64,000 bases of DNA from Endozoicomonas sp. Mp262 (GTDB taxonomy: Bacteria; Pseudomonadota; Gammaproteobacteria; Pseudomonadales; Endozoicomonadaceae): positions 2,304,501 through 2,368,500 of the forward strand of contig NZ_CP092489.1 in NCBI RefSeq assembly GCF_025643335.1. The letters run 5' to 3'. This document shows positions 28,455 to 36,889 of this stretch, piece after piece (the first letter of the stretch is position 1; every line of letters begins with the position of its first letter). Below the pieces are notes generated by a model. It had not been told where the DNA came from. It saw only the letters and a list, made by a program, of their open reading frames with translations, and did no database searches. The position numbers and the translations under genes are program-made.

Positions 28455-29470
28455 AAAAACTACAAAACAGCCTCTATATTACCCGCCAGGGGACGTATGT
28501 TCATAAAGAGCGGGAAACCATTGTCATTGAACAGGAGCGGAAAAAACTGCTTCAGATTCCTGCACACTCAGTACAAAGCCTGTATTGCTTTGGTAATGTG
28601 CTGATATCCCCTTTTTTAATGGGTTTCTGTGGTGAACAGGGTATCGGCCTTTCCATGTTCACTGAATATGGACGTTTTCTTGGACGTTTTCACGGTCGTC
28701 AAAGCGGCAATATTTTATTGCGCAAAAAACAGTACCAGCTCAGTCAGCAACAACCACTGTCGGTTGCACGGGGCATTATTGCTGCCAAAATAGTCAGCAG
28801 TCGTGGGGTATTCCAGCGACAGCTACGTAACCATGGTGATAATGCTGTTTTGGCTAAAGCTATCACCAGTCTGGGACAACGCCTTGAAATGATAAGGGAG
28901 TGTCAGAACCTTGATAGCTTAAGAGGTTTTGAGGGGGAGGCTGCGGCTATTTACTTTGGGGCTTTTGGGGAGTTGCTATTACCTTCGGTAAAGGCTGACT
29001 TTCCCTTTGCTGGCCGCAACCGACGCCCACCTAAGGATGCCATCAATGCCATGCTGTCGTTTGGGTACAGCCTGCTGGGCCAGGAGATTGCCTCCGCCCT
29101 TCAGGGAGTTGGGCTTGATCCACAGGCGGGCTTTCTCCATGCTGACCGTCCGGGTCGGGATAGTCTGGCTCAGGATATACTGGAAGAATTCCGGGCCTGG
29201 TGGGTAGACCGGCTGGTGTTGAGTCTGGTTAACCGTAAACAAATTACCGCAAAAGGTTTTGAGCACCAGGCCAGTGGAGCGGTGGTTATGAAAGACGACA
29301 GTCGAAAACTGTTTCTGACAGCCTGGCAGGCCCGGAAGCAGGAGGAGGTTACCCATCCCTATTTAAAGGAAAAGGTTGCCATTGGCTTGCTGCCTCATGT
29401 CCAGTCATTGTTGTTGGCACGTCACCTCAGGGGCGACCTGGCATCCTACCCACCTTTTGTCAGTCGATAG
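28451..29470 (+). CDS. cas1: CRISPR spacer integrase Cas1
   Basis: A 339-residue integrase. The metal-binding residues lie in FEGEAAAIYFGAF (Glu), the His in LHADRPGRDSLAQD and the Glu in ILEEFRAW. These are intact, so the protein should be active. It works as two dimers around a Cas2 dimer to insert spacers at the leader end. The start overlaps cas4 (ATGA). Confidence 0.95.
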   Translation: MKKLQNSLYITRQGTYVHKERETIVIEQERKKLLQIPAHSVQSLYCFGNVLISPFLMGFCGEQGIGLSMFTEYGRFLGRFHGRQSGNILLRKKQYQLSQQQPLSVARGIIAAKIVSSRGVFQRQLRNHGDNAVLAKAITSLGQRLEMIRECQNLDSLRGFEGEAAAIYFGAFGELLLPSVKADFPFAGRNRRPPKDAINAMLSFGYSLLGQEIASALQGVGLDPQAGFLHADRPGRDSLAQDILEEFRAWWVDRLVLSLVNRKQITAKGFEHQASGAVVMKDDSRKLFLTAWQARKQEEVTHPYLKEKVAIGLLPHVQSLLLARHLRGDLASYPPFVSR

Positions 29471-29487
29471 ACAGGGGGATTACAGAT

Positions 29488-29781
29488 ATGATGATATTAA
29501 TTACCTACGATGTCAGCATGGAAGACCCTGAAGGCCATAAACGGTTACGGCGGTTGGCAAAAATCTGCCTCGACTATGGAGTGCGGGTGCAATACTCGGT
29601 ATTTGAGTGTGAGGTGACACCTGCACAGTGGGTTAACCTGAAGGATCAGTTGCTTGGCACCTATGATGAGGATGTGGATAGCCTCCGGTTCTATAAGTTG
29701 GGAGCTAACTGGCGCCGTCGGGTAGAACACCACGGTGCCAAGCCCTCTATTGATATCTTTGGAGATACCCTGATCATTTGA
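29488..29781 (+). CDS. cas2: CRISPR adaptation protein Cas2
   Basis: A 97-residue protein with the ferredoxin-fold opening MMILITYDVSMED, including the conserved Asp after ITY, and the QYSVFECEVT strand. It bridges the Cas1 dimers in the spacer-integration complex. AGGGGGATT is the likely ribosome site. It begins 17 bases after cas1 and is the last cas gene before the leader. Confidence 0.94.
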   Translation: MMILITYDVSMEDPEGHKRLRRLAKICLDYGVRVQYSVFECEVTPAQWVNLKDQLLGTYDEDVDSLRFYKLGANWRRRVEHHGAKPSIDIFGDTLII

Positions 29782-29988
29782 TCGTTGTCAATAAAAAGGG
29801 GAGTAGCCGTTTCGCTAACCCCTGGTGCTCTTTAAAAATGGGGAGTATTAGCGCATCGCTGCAAGCCTTGTCATATCAGGGATTTGAGCTAAATCACCGA
29901 ATTTTGTATGCTTGGCTTGGTGCTTATATCAGGGGTTAGCGCAAATGCCCCATTAACCCTTTGCCTGGTCTGGCTGATAGAGCACGCT
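29782..29988 (+). promoter_or_regulatory. CRISPR leader with internal inverted and direct repeats
   Basis: The 207 bases between cas2 and the first repeat. CGCTAACCCCT (29813-29823) is perfectly inverted at 29931-29941 (AGGGGTTAGCG), about 107 bases apart. TTAGCGCA occurs directly at 29848-29855 and 29936-29943. The degenerate repeat at the opposite end of the array marks this as the leader side. Confidence 0.8.
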
Positions 29989-31344
29989 GTCGCGCCCTTC
30001 CCGGGCGCGTGAATTGAAACTGCCTTTAAGTGGAACAATGGACAGTTGACGCTTGTCGCGCCCTTCCCGGGCGCGTGAATTGAAACTGCAAGCATAGTTA
30101 AATTATGCGGGTTTGTGCATGTCGCGCCCTTCCCGGGCGCGTGAATTGAAACATCATTCATCCTCAAACCGGGGTTAATCCACTAATGTCGCGCCCTTCC
30201 CGGGCGCGTGAATTGAAACAATCTGTTAGTGATTGCCTCAGTGATTTAAACAAGGTCGCGCCCTTCCCGGGCGCGTGAATTGAAACTTCCTGAAAATATC
30301 CATGATTAACTATGCCTCACTGTCGCGCCCTTCCCGGGCGCGTGAATTGAAACAAGCTCTAGGGCGGGTTGTAGGCCGCTGTAGAGCGTCGCGCCCTTCC
30401 CGGGCGCGTGAATTGAAACTTCAACTGGGACTTGAATAGCTCACGGTCACTACCGTCGCGCCCTTCCCGGGCGCGTGAATTGAAACCTAGCACTGGTCTT
30501 TCTTTTTGCCATGGTCACAACGTCGCGCCCTTCCCGGGCGCGTGAATTGAAACCTGAAACATTGGAAAGAATCAGCCCTTGATTGTCGTCGCGCCCTTCC
30601 CGGGCGCGTGAATTGAAACCCTGAGAACCTGTTCCATTTCCCGGCCTTGCCTGGTCGCGCCCTTCCCGGGCGCGTGAATTGAAACAATATCACCATGCCC
30701 ATAGATGACCCGTGCTATTGTCGCGCCCTTCCCGGGCGCGTGAATTGAAACAGTTTTTCGGGATTAGTGGCCACCGCATACCAGCGTCGCGCCCTTCCCG
30801 GGCGCGTGAATTGAAACGGTGTGAACACTGGCCAGTTACCGGGCACCTATAAGTCGCGCCCTTCCCGGGCGCGTGAATTGAAACAGAAAATCGCCCACAA
30901 AAACCGGCAGGCATTTCGTCGCGCCCTTCCCGGGCGCGTGAATTGAAACAAAGCTCGCAATCTTCATGCTTTACATGGCTGGCGTCGCGCCCTTCCCGGG
31001 CGCGTGAATTGAAACAGTTCTCTCACCCCCATTACTTTGCCCAGGTGCAGTCGCGCCCTTCCCGGGCGCGTGAATTGAAACAACCCTGAGACTGAGTACC
31101 TATCCCTCTCTTCTGTCGCGCCCTTCCCGGGCGCGTGAATTGAAACATCTTATCAGTGGTATGAAATTAAGTGGCATAGCGTCGCGCCCTTCCCGGGCGC
31201 GTGAATTGAAACTATTTCTATGATGCCCATATGCCGAATCTGGCTAGTCGCGCCCTTCCCGGGCGCGTGAATTGAAACTGCTTTCTGATCCCTCCGCAAC
31301 GCATTGAAATATGTCGCGCCCTTCCCGGGCGCGCGGTTGAAATT
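29989..31344 (+). CRISPR. Type I-C CRISPR array, 21 repeats and 20 spacers
   Basis: A 32-base repeat beginning GTCGCGCCC and ending GAATTGAAAC, with an internal GCGCCC/GGGCGC stem typical of type I-C. Repeat starts: 29989, 30055, 30121, 30188, 30255, 30322, 30388, 30455, 30522, 30588, 30654, 30720, 30786, 30853, 30918, 30984, 31050, 31115, 31181, 31247 and 31313. The first 20 appear identical. The last (31313-31344) diverges in its 3' part (GCGCGGTTGAAATT). Spacers are 33-35 bases and all differ. None matches another part of this window by eye. Confidence 0.98.
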
Positions 31345-31451
31345 TGTGTGAAAGGTTAAGGGGTTATAGCTGATCGGATAATCAGTTCTTGTCCTTGAAA
31401 GATACTACTATTACATATCTAAACTGAAGGTCAGTAAAAAGGGCTGTTGGT

Positions 31452-32570
31452 ATGTGGTTGAAAGTGCTTGCCTTAATCGTGAGTATCAATATTGCGGTGC
31501 CAGGGATTGCAATGATGCAAGGTGATGTCTGTACTGCTAGCCCTTCGTGGGAGATATGCCTAAAGGGATATGTTCAATGTCTAATCATAAACTGTCGGGA
31601 ACATTTGCCATTATATAATTATCATCGAGGGTACGTATCGGGGAAAAAACCCAGGGAGTTTGTCTTGGTATTCAAAGATATTCCTATGATTGCATCGATA
31701 GACTCGGTGGCTGAAATGCTAGAGTATCAATTGATGACTGAAGATACGGAAGAAAAAGGTCAGCTTGTAGCGGGTAAAGGTGCACCCCATGCTGGTCAAG
31801 AGCCTTTTGAAATACCATCGATGAATCAGCTTCAGGTTGAGTGTGTTGGAAATAATGTGACATTTATTACTTCTGTGAAGGATGATTTTACGACTGATCA
31901 GAAGGGACAAACTAAATTTAAACCAAAGCAAGGGGGCAGTATCCAAAGAAACTTTGTTCCTGGTGAGTGGGCTCCCTGGGTTTCAGAGGCAACTTCAGGT
32001 AGTTATCCTAAGCTAATTGATGATATGTGGTATAGCTTAAGTGGGCCAAATGAAGGTGAAATAATGTTAGGTAATACGCCAATCTCCGGCTTATTATCTC
32101 CAACCCCATCGGAGAGCGTTGATTTCGGCTTTATAGAAGCCAAGGTGACTCTGCCCGAGAGGGTATGGCAACGATATGGCGGAAAAGAGCGCCCTGATAA
32201 AACTTCTTTGAAAGTTAAAGCAGAGGAAATCAGTGGTGGTATGTTTTCTTCTGGATTGTATACCAGTCCTCTTGATGATTTCAGAATACAGCTATTGGTA
32301 AAAACGGCATCTGAAGATATTAAGCCAGAACTGGATGCATTTGTAGGTGATTTAAAAAAAATAGTAGAAGAGATAGCCAATGCAGATAGTAGCAGTCATA
32401 ACTCGCAATATACTTCCGATGAGTTAAAGAAAAATATTAAGGGGCCACTTAAAAAGAAAATTATGGAAATGATGCGAAAGCATCACTCGGATCATAGCGG
32501 AGGTGAAGATCATCTGACTAAGGCAGTCATTGCAATTTATAAATTCTTGCAAGACTATGGTATTGCGTAA
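31452..32570 (+). CDS. Exported protein of unknown function beside the CRISPR array
   Basis: This 372-residue protein is unrecognised. It has a plausible signal peptide (about 20 residues, hydrophobic LKVLALIVSINIAVPGIA) and an AGGG site before the ATG. Two pairs of cysteines lie near the mature N-terminus (DVC, EIC, VQC, NCR), suggesting disulfides. The middle looks beta-rich with PSESVDFGFIEAKVTLPE. The last 90 residues are helical and charged with a His/Asp cluster (HHSDHSGGEDH) that could bind metal. It is 107 bases past the array, but nothing links it to CRISPR function. Confidence 0.65.
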   Translation: MWLKVLALIVSINIAVPGIAMMQGDVCTASPSWEICLKGYVQCLIINCREHLPLYNYHRGYVSGKKPREFVLVFKDIPMIASIDSVAEMLEYQLMTEDTEEKGQLVAGKGAPHAGQEPFEIPSMNQLQVECVGNNVTFITSVKDDFTTDQKGQTKFKPKQGGSIQRNFVPGEWAPWVSEATSGSYPKLIDDMWYSLSGPNEGEIMLGNTPISGLLSPTPSESVDFGFIEAKVTLPERVWQRYGGKERPDKTSLKVKAEEISGGMFSSGLYTSPLDDFRIQLLVKTASEDIKPELDAFVGDLKKIVEEIANADSSSHNSQYTSDELKKNIKGPLKKKIMEMMRKHHSDHSGGEDHLTKAVIAIYKFLQDYGIA

Positions 32571-32748
32571 TATTTTGCTAACAGTGTATTTTGAGGGGTG
32601 ATTTCTGTTTCACTGACATAATAAAGAATGCTTGCTCCACGGCTTGCTAGTCACTCAGTGTCATGAATAGCATGCCGTGTGTAGCCTCAATAATCCGGTT
32701 GTTTTTCCGAAAGGCATCACCCAATGCCTGCTGTTGTTTTTCTAGTAT

Positions 32749-32934
32749 TCATACTGGAATTAATTGCCCAATGAGCCGGCTTAACAGGCCCAGGGTTAGA
32801 ATAATCACCAGTAACCAGGCCATTAATCGAATGGGTCGGAATGGTTGACGATGAACCGTGTTGATGCCTTTATTAAGGTACTGGTCGACACGTTCCTGGT
32901 CTTCCGGGTAGAGGCGGTTGTTATTATTGCTCAA
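32749..32934 (-). CDS. DUF3094-family small membrane protein
   Basis: A 61-residue protein with RLYPEDQERVDQYL near the start and a single C-terminal membrane helix (about LMAWLLVIILTLGLLSRLIG). This is the pattern of the DUF3094 family, known from Pseudomonas and marine gammaproteobacteria, of unknown function. I chose the TTG at 32934, before SNNNNRLYPE, because GGGAGAG lies 7 bases before it and the family length is about 60. A start at 32994 would add 20 residues unlike the family. Confidence 0.75.
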   Translation of the reverse strand: MSNNNNRLYPEDQERVDQYLNKGINTVHRQPFRPIRLMAWLLVIILTLGLLSRLIGQLIPV

Positions 32935-33032
32935 AAGTTGCTCTCCCTGTTTGCTTGTTGAAACATGGTTTATGGAAACTGGCAGTCTAACCAATGATTG
33001 TACTGGGTATTTATGGCATAAAAAGGTGAGGG

Positions 33033-33719
33033 ATGGAAACTATCATTAGCATGATTCGTTTTTTGATTCTGGCTGTTGTTGTCAGGGTTAAAGGGCTGTG
33101 GGAGACAGGGTGTGTGATCTGGCGTTATTTCAGGGTAAAAAAATTCGCCGGAGCATGGAGCTGGTTAAAGCTTAGTTATTTGCTGGAAAATCCCTATCGC
33201 TGTAGTCGTCGGTTTGTGAGGACCCGGGATCAGTATAAGAGCGTAGTCTATGGAGAAACGCCCCTGACAACCCTGGAACAGATAATGGCTTCAGCCGAGG
33301 TGGGGACTGGGGATCATATATTTGAACTGGGTTCCGGAGCCGGTTTTAGTAGTTTATGGTTAAATACTATACTGGGTTGCCGGGTTACGGCCATAGATAT
33401 TATACCTGTGTTCTGCTGGCGTCTAATGAGGGTGATAAGGCGTTTTAATCTATCAGGTATCAATGTTCATTGTGAAGATTATACTAAAACTGATTTCCAG
33501 GGGGCTACGGTTGTTTATCTTTATGATCCGGGCCTGGATGACCGTGTGATTGCTGTATTGGCAGAAAAACTGGCAGGACTGCCTTCAGGTACCAAAATTA
33601 TTAGCATCAGTTATCCGTTATCAGATTTTTCCGAATGGGGTTCTTTTAAACAGGTTAAAAAAATAGGTGTTGACTTTGATTGGGGGGAGGCTGAGGTTTT
33701 TATTCAGACAGTAGTCTGA
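33033..33719 (+). CDS. Class I SAM-dependent methyltransferase
   Basis: A 228-residue methyltransferase with motif I IFELGSGAGFSSLWL and the following acidic residue in RVTAIDIIP. A later strand VVYLYDPGLDD fits motif IV. The N-terminus has a hydrophobic stretch (MIRFLILAVVVRV), which suggests membrane association. GGTGAGGG precedes the ATG. The substrate is unknown. The architecture resembles bacterial DOT1-like/YdfI class orphans only loosely. It stands alone between DUF3094 (divergent) and a small unknown gene. Confidence 0.75.
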   Translation: METIISMIRFLILAVVVRVKGLWETGCVIWRYFRVKKFAGAWSWLKLSYLLENPYRCSRRFVRTRDQYKSVVYGETPLTTLEQIMASAEVGTGDHIFELGSGAGFSSLWLNTILGCRVTAIDIIPVFCWRLMRVIRRFNLSGINVHCEDYTKTDFQGATVVYLYDPGLDDRVIAVLAEKLAGLPSGTKIISISYPLSDFSEWGSFKQVKKIGVDFDWGEAEVFIQTVV

Positions 33720-33882
33720 TGTAAGAGGCTGTTTGAAAGCAGGTGACTCCGTTGATACTGGCTATAAAGGCAGGCATTAGACTAAGGTATTATTTTATGT
33801 GATTAAACTAAAGTATTATTTTTTAGCTGAAGGATACCCTGTATTATTGTGACATTCTTAATGATTTAAAAGGAGTTGAATT

Positions 33883-34335
33883 ATGTTGAAAGGTATTTTA
33901 CCCCACACAATGACTCGCAGGCCTGTACAACATGGAAAAGGGAGAAAAGGGCAAGAACGTGCGACTGTTTTCGGTAGAAAAACAACTAAAAAAACGGTTG
34001 AACCTAGATTAGATCAATCTAAAAAATCACAAGATGAAAAAAGTATCTTAGGCAGGAAAGTAAAATGGGTAGAGGTTGCTGGAAGCCGCTTAAAAATAGC
34101 TGGAAGCTATTTGAAAATAGGTTTTTATAATATCTTATTAAAGTTGTCTGAGGATGAGAAGGAAATAGATGAATTAAAGAAGTGTATTAAAGATGAAAGG
34201 AAGTATATAGACAAGTTAAATGGCAAAGAGGCGCGAGAAGATTTTGTAGAAAATATTAAAAAAGGTAATTTCAAGGAAGCAGGCAAAAATGGCGCTGATG
34301 CAATTAAGTCAGCTTTTAAAGTAGTAACAGCTTGA
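33883..34335 (+). CDS. Small basic protein of unknown function
   Basis: An AT-rich gene for a 150-residue protein. AAAAGGAG lies 7 bases before the ATG, a very good ribosome site. The first 50 residues are basic and low in hydrophobics (TRRPVQHGKGRKGQER). Residues about 55-85 form an amphipathic segment with VAGSRLKIAGSYLKIGFYNIL, which could lie on a membrane. The rest is a charged helix. No family is recognised. The composition is unlike the housekeeping genes, so acquisition by transfer is possible. Confidence 0.6.
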   Translation: MLKGILPHTMTRRPVQHGKGRKGQERATVFGRKTTKKTVEPRLDQSKKSQDEKSILGRKVKWVEVAGSRLKIAGSYLKIGFYNILLKLSEDEKEIDELKKCIKDERKYIDKLNGKEAREDFVENIKKGNFKEAGKNGADAIKSAFKVVTA

Positions 34336-34728
34336 ATTTTATTGTCCCCGGCAGTAAGAAGTATTCCCAAGCTTTTTTTACTGCCAATAGTTTTCCATAC
34401 TGTCGGGGAAATTCCCTCTCACGAATATAAGAAATGAGATTCTATGGTCAAAATAATTGAATGCTCCTGTCATTTGTGAAAAAATTTATTTTTTGTGAAC
34501 TCAGGATGAGAACACTACGCCTTATTGTTTATTGTTGCTAACTATGGTGTTGTTAACAGGTACGTAATTAAACACATCACCCTGCCCGTTTTTCATCTGA
34601 GTAGGATCAAGATGTTCCTACGATTGTACTCAAAGCCACAATGCTCCTTGCCTGTAACAGTCATATGAACTCTCAGGAAAAGAATATAAGCACCCTCGGT
34701 AAAAATGTATGGGTGTGCTCTCTTTTCC
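34336..34728. other. Intergenic region with an imperfect inverted repeat
   Basis: CCCCGGCAGTA (about 34347) pairs with TACTGTCGGGG (about 34398) with one mismatch, and a T7 run (CTTTTTTT) and TACTGCC lie between. It may end the small gene upstream. Beyond it I see no gene up to the convergent exported protein. Confidence 0.45.
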
Positions 34729-35493
34729 CTAAAACATATTATGAATGGAAGCCAGCTGATCAACGATTTGGCTACTATATCGAGCAACTGTTGAAGGAAC
34801 GGGTCGCCTTGGATACTGACCAATGCTTTTGGAGATAAAATTCCAGGTCATACTGGCTTGCCTGAGAGGTGCTTTGGCATGGGGGTGGGCTTTAAACTCC
34901 TGGTAGATTTTGCCCATACGCTGGTCAAACTGTTTTGCCATGGCCTGGAGTTGTTGCTGTCTGGCTTTTGATAAGGCCTGTTGGCTGGAGCTGGTGAGGA
35001 ACAGGTATTCCCGGGACATTTTTTGCATGAGCAGGGCTTGTTCAAGGAACCTGAGTTGCTGGCTGGCTTTGGGGTTCGCCGCCAGGATTGTTTGACGCAG
35101 TATCTGTAGCTGGCGGTCGAGCTTGGCCAGTGCCTTGATCAGGGTATTGAGTTTGGGAGCTTCTTGTTTGGCAGGGAGTTTTGCCAGCCATCTCGAATGC
35201 TGGCTGATCACGGGCCATAGGGAATGGGTGATTAATAGTAATTGCCGGGTTTCATGATTATGGTGGGTTTTCGGGAGACCGGTAAGGTGTTTATCCAGTT
35301 GGGTCACCGTATCCTGTAGTCGCTCTTTGGTCTCTTGATTCTGAAAGTTCAGTTGCAATAAATGGATGTCCTGAATCAGGCTGTTCAGTAATAACTCTTG
35401 TTTAATGATCTGCTCTGGTGACAGGGATACATTGCTTTCGGCAGTAGCCAGGGTAGTCCACAGAAGGAAGAATATCAGCAGGGGGCGAGGCAT
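34729..35493 (-). CDS. Exported helical protein of unknown function
   Basis: A 254-residue protein with a clear signal peptide (MPRPLLIFFLLWTTLATA, cleavage near A18). The mature part is all-helical, rich in Leu, Gln and Lys, and patterned as a helical bundle. The arrangement recalls periplasmic sensor helical domains such as PilJ N-terminal regions, but without membrane segments. That similarity is only by appearance. No neighbour suggests a role. Codon use is like the backbone genes. Confidence 0.65.
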   Translation of the reverse strand: MPRPLLIFFLLWTTLATAESNVSLSPEQIIKQELLLNSLIQDIHLLQLNFQNQETKERLQDTVTQLDKHLTGLPKTHHNHETRQLLLITHSLWPVISQHSRWLAKLPAKQEAPKLNTLIKALAKLDRQLQILRQTILAANPKASQQLRFLEQALLMQKMSREYLFLTSSSQQALSKARQQQLQAMAKQFDQRMGKIYQEFKAHPHAKAPLRQASMTWNFISKSIGQYPRRPVPSTVARYSSQIVDQLASIHNMF

Positions 35494-35628
35494 CCTTGTT
35501 ACGCTCCATTGTCAGCTCTTTTTACAGCCTATCACGATAGATTATCGGATAGTGAGTGCGCGTGCTTTAGGGGGCATGCTTCCCCCCAGGCGCTGTTCTC
35601 ATTTCCCGTTCCCCGCGTTTCCGAGAGT

Positions 35629-35776
35629 GTCGCAAAAGTATGCTTTGTTTTAACCACAAAGACACAGAGGCACAAAGTTTTCTTGTTTTGTCCCTTATCA
35701 GGAGCAAAAATGATAAAAAAAACGCTTTTCTCTGTGTCTTTGTGTTTCCGTGGTTAATAAAAATAACTTTTGCGAC
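35629..35776. repeat. Long palindromic element, GTCGCAAAAGT ends (copy 2 of the ACCACAGAGG family)
   Basis: Outer arms GTCGCAAAAGT (35629-35639) and ACTTTTGCGAC (35766-35776) are perfect. Inside are ACCACAAAGACACAGAGG and its partner GTGTCTTTGTGTTTCCGTGGT. The total length is 148 bases. It has the structure of a miniature inverted-repeat element and lies between convergent-type ends of two minus-strand genes. Confidence 0.75.
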
Positions 35777-35795
35777 AACCTCAATACGGTAGAAA

Positions 35796-36788
35796 TCAGG
35801 ACTGTTTTAATTGCTCCCGCAGTTTTTCAGGAATATCTGTAATCACCAGTTGGTCATTTTCCTGATCATAGCGGATCTGGCTACCCAGTAACTCAGCATC
35901 AAAAGAGAGGTTCAGGCCCTTGCTGCGTCCGGTATAACGAACCAGTCGCGTAAGGGTTCGTCGTTCCGGTGTCATTGGTAGTGTCATGTCGTAATCCCGG
36001 GTATTCACAAACCGGGCAAAGTCATCGGGGCCTGCCTCACTTAGATGACCGGTTAATTCTGATAGTGATACATCCTGGCCCTCATCCAGTTTATTCTGGC
36101 AGTAATCATAGACCTGTCTTTTAACGACTTTTCGTTCTTCTGATGGTGCTTCTTTGCAGTATTCCTGGACTGCCGTGATTAATGTATCGGTTTCTTCCTT
36201 GCTACCACTGGTTTCGCTACAGCCAATGGCCTGCTGAAAGACATCGCTTAAACGGCGGCCACCACGGGGGCGGACAAATGACAGGTAGCGGGTGCCGGAA
36301 GGGTTGCCTTGCCACTCAGTGATGTTGATACGGCAGGCCAGGGACATTCTGCCCGTATCAAGATAGGAGCAATCGGTGATATTCAGGTCTTTGGTTACGG
36401 TTACGCTGATATGGTTGGACAGCATGCACAGTAGCAGGTGCCTGCTCATTCCCTGCTGGTAGTCAGCAAACAGTACATAGCCTCCCCCTAATGCGCCTGC
36501 CTGATCCAGGCTTGCCTTCAGGGCGTCCAGGGCTTTGCAGGTAAAGTGGGTGAACTCCAGGGAGCCGGACAGGTATTGCTCCAGCCAGTGAGGAAAGTGC
36601 TCACCTTCAGCTTCGGTAAACTGACCATAGCGTTTATCCTGTTTTTTATTGTAGGTCTGCTGCAATTCATCCAGCATGGCTTCCAGTGCTGGAGTGGGGA
36701 GCAGGCTATGCTCAGCGGGCGTAGTAGTCAGGGTACTGGCTTCAGCATTGTGTTCCAGCTGGTGAACAATGATATTTTTAATGGTCAT
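35796..36788 (-). CDS. yejK: Nucleoid-associated protein YejK
   Basis: A protein of about 330 residues of the NdpA/YejK family. It binds the nucleoid in E. coli, and its precise role is not settled. The N-terminus begins TIKNIIVHQLEH, matching the family, and the C-terminal part has LNLSFDAELLGSQIRYDQENDQ. The ATG at 36788 is chosen. The TTG 12 bases earlier is in frame but has no better site. It stands alone, with PAP2 upstream and the palindromic element downstream. Confidence 0.92.
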   Translation of the reverse strand: MTIKNIIVHQLEHNAEASTLTTTPAEHSLLPTPALEAMLDELQQTYNKKQDKRYGQFTEAEGEHFPHWLEQYLSGSLEFTHFTCKALDALKASLDQAGALGGGYVLFADYQQGMSRHLLLCMLSNHISVTVTKDLNITDCSYLDTGRMSLACRINITEWQGNPSGTRYLSFVRPRGGRRLSDVFQQAIGCSETSGSKEETDTLITAVQEYCKEAPSEERKVVKRQVYDYCQNKLDEGQDVSLSELTGHLSEAGPDDFARFVNTRDYDMTLPMTPERRTLTRLVRYTGRSKGLNLSFDAELLGSQIRYDQENDQLVITDIPEKLREQLKQS

Positions 36789-36889
36789 GGGACGTATCAA
36801 ATAAGGAAATGGACTTAGGTGATTATGGTACTGATCTTATGAGCCTTGTACAGTATACAGGGATTTTATAACGATCCCGGGTCATTGGT

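Noticed and set aside
29889-30914. Minus-strand ORFs through the CRISPR array
   Set aside because: They only translate the repeat (recurring RAPGKGAT-like and SRAREGRD-like blocks) and are not genes.
29989-31344. Self-targeting spacers
   Set aside because: I compared the spacers by eye with the rest of the window and saw no match. A genome-wide search is still needed.
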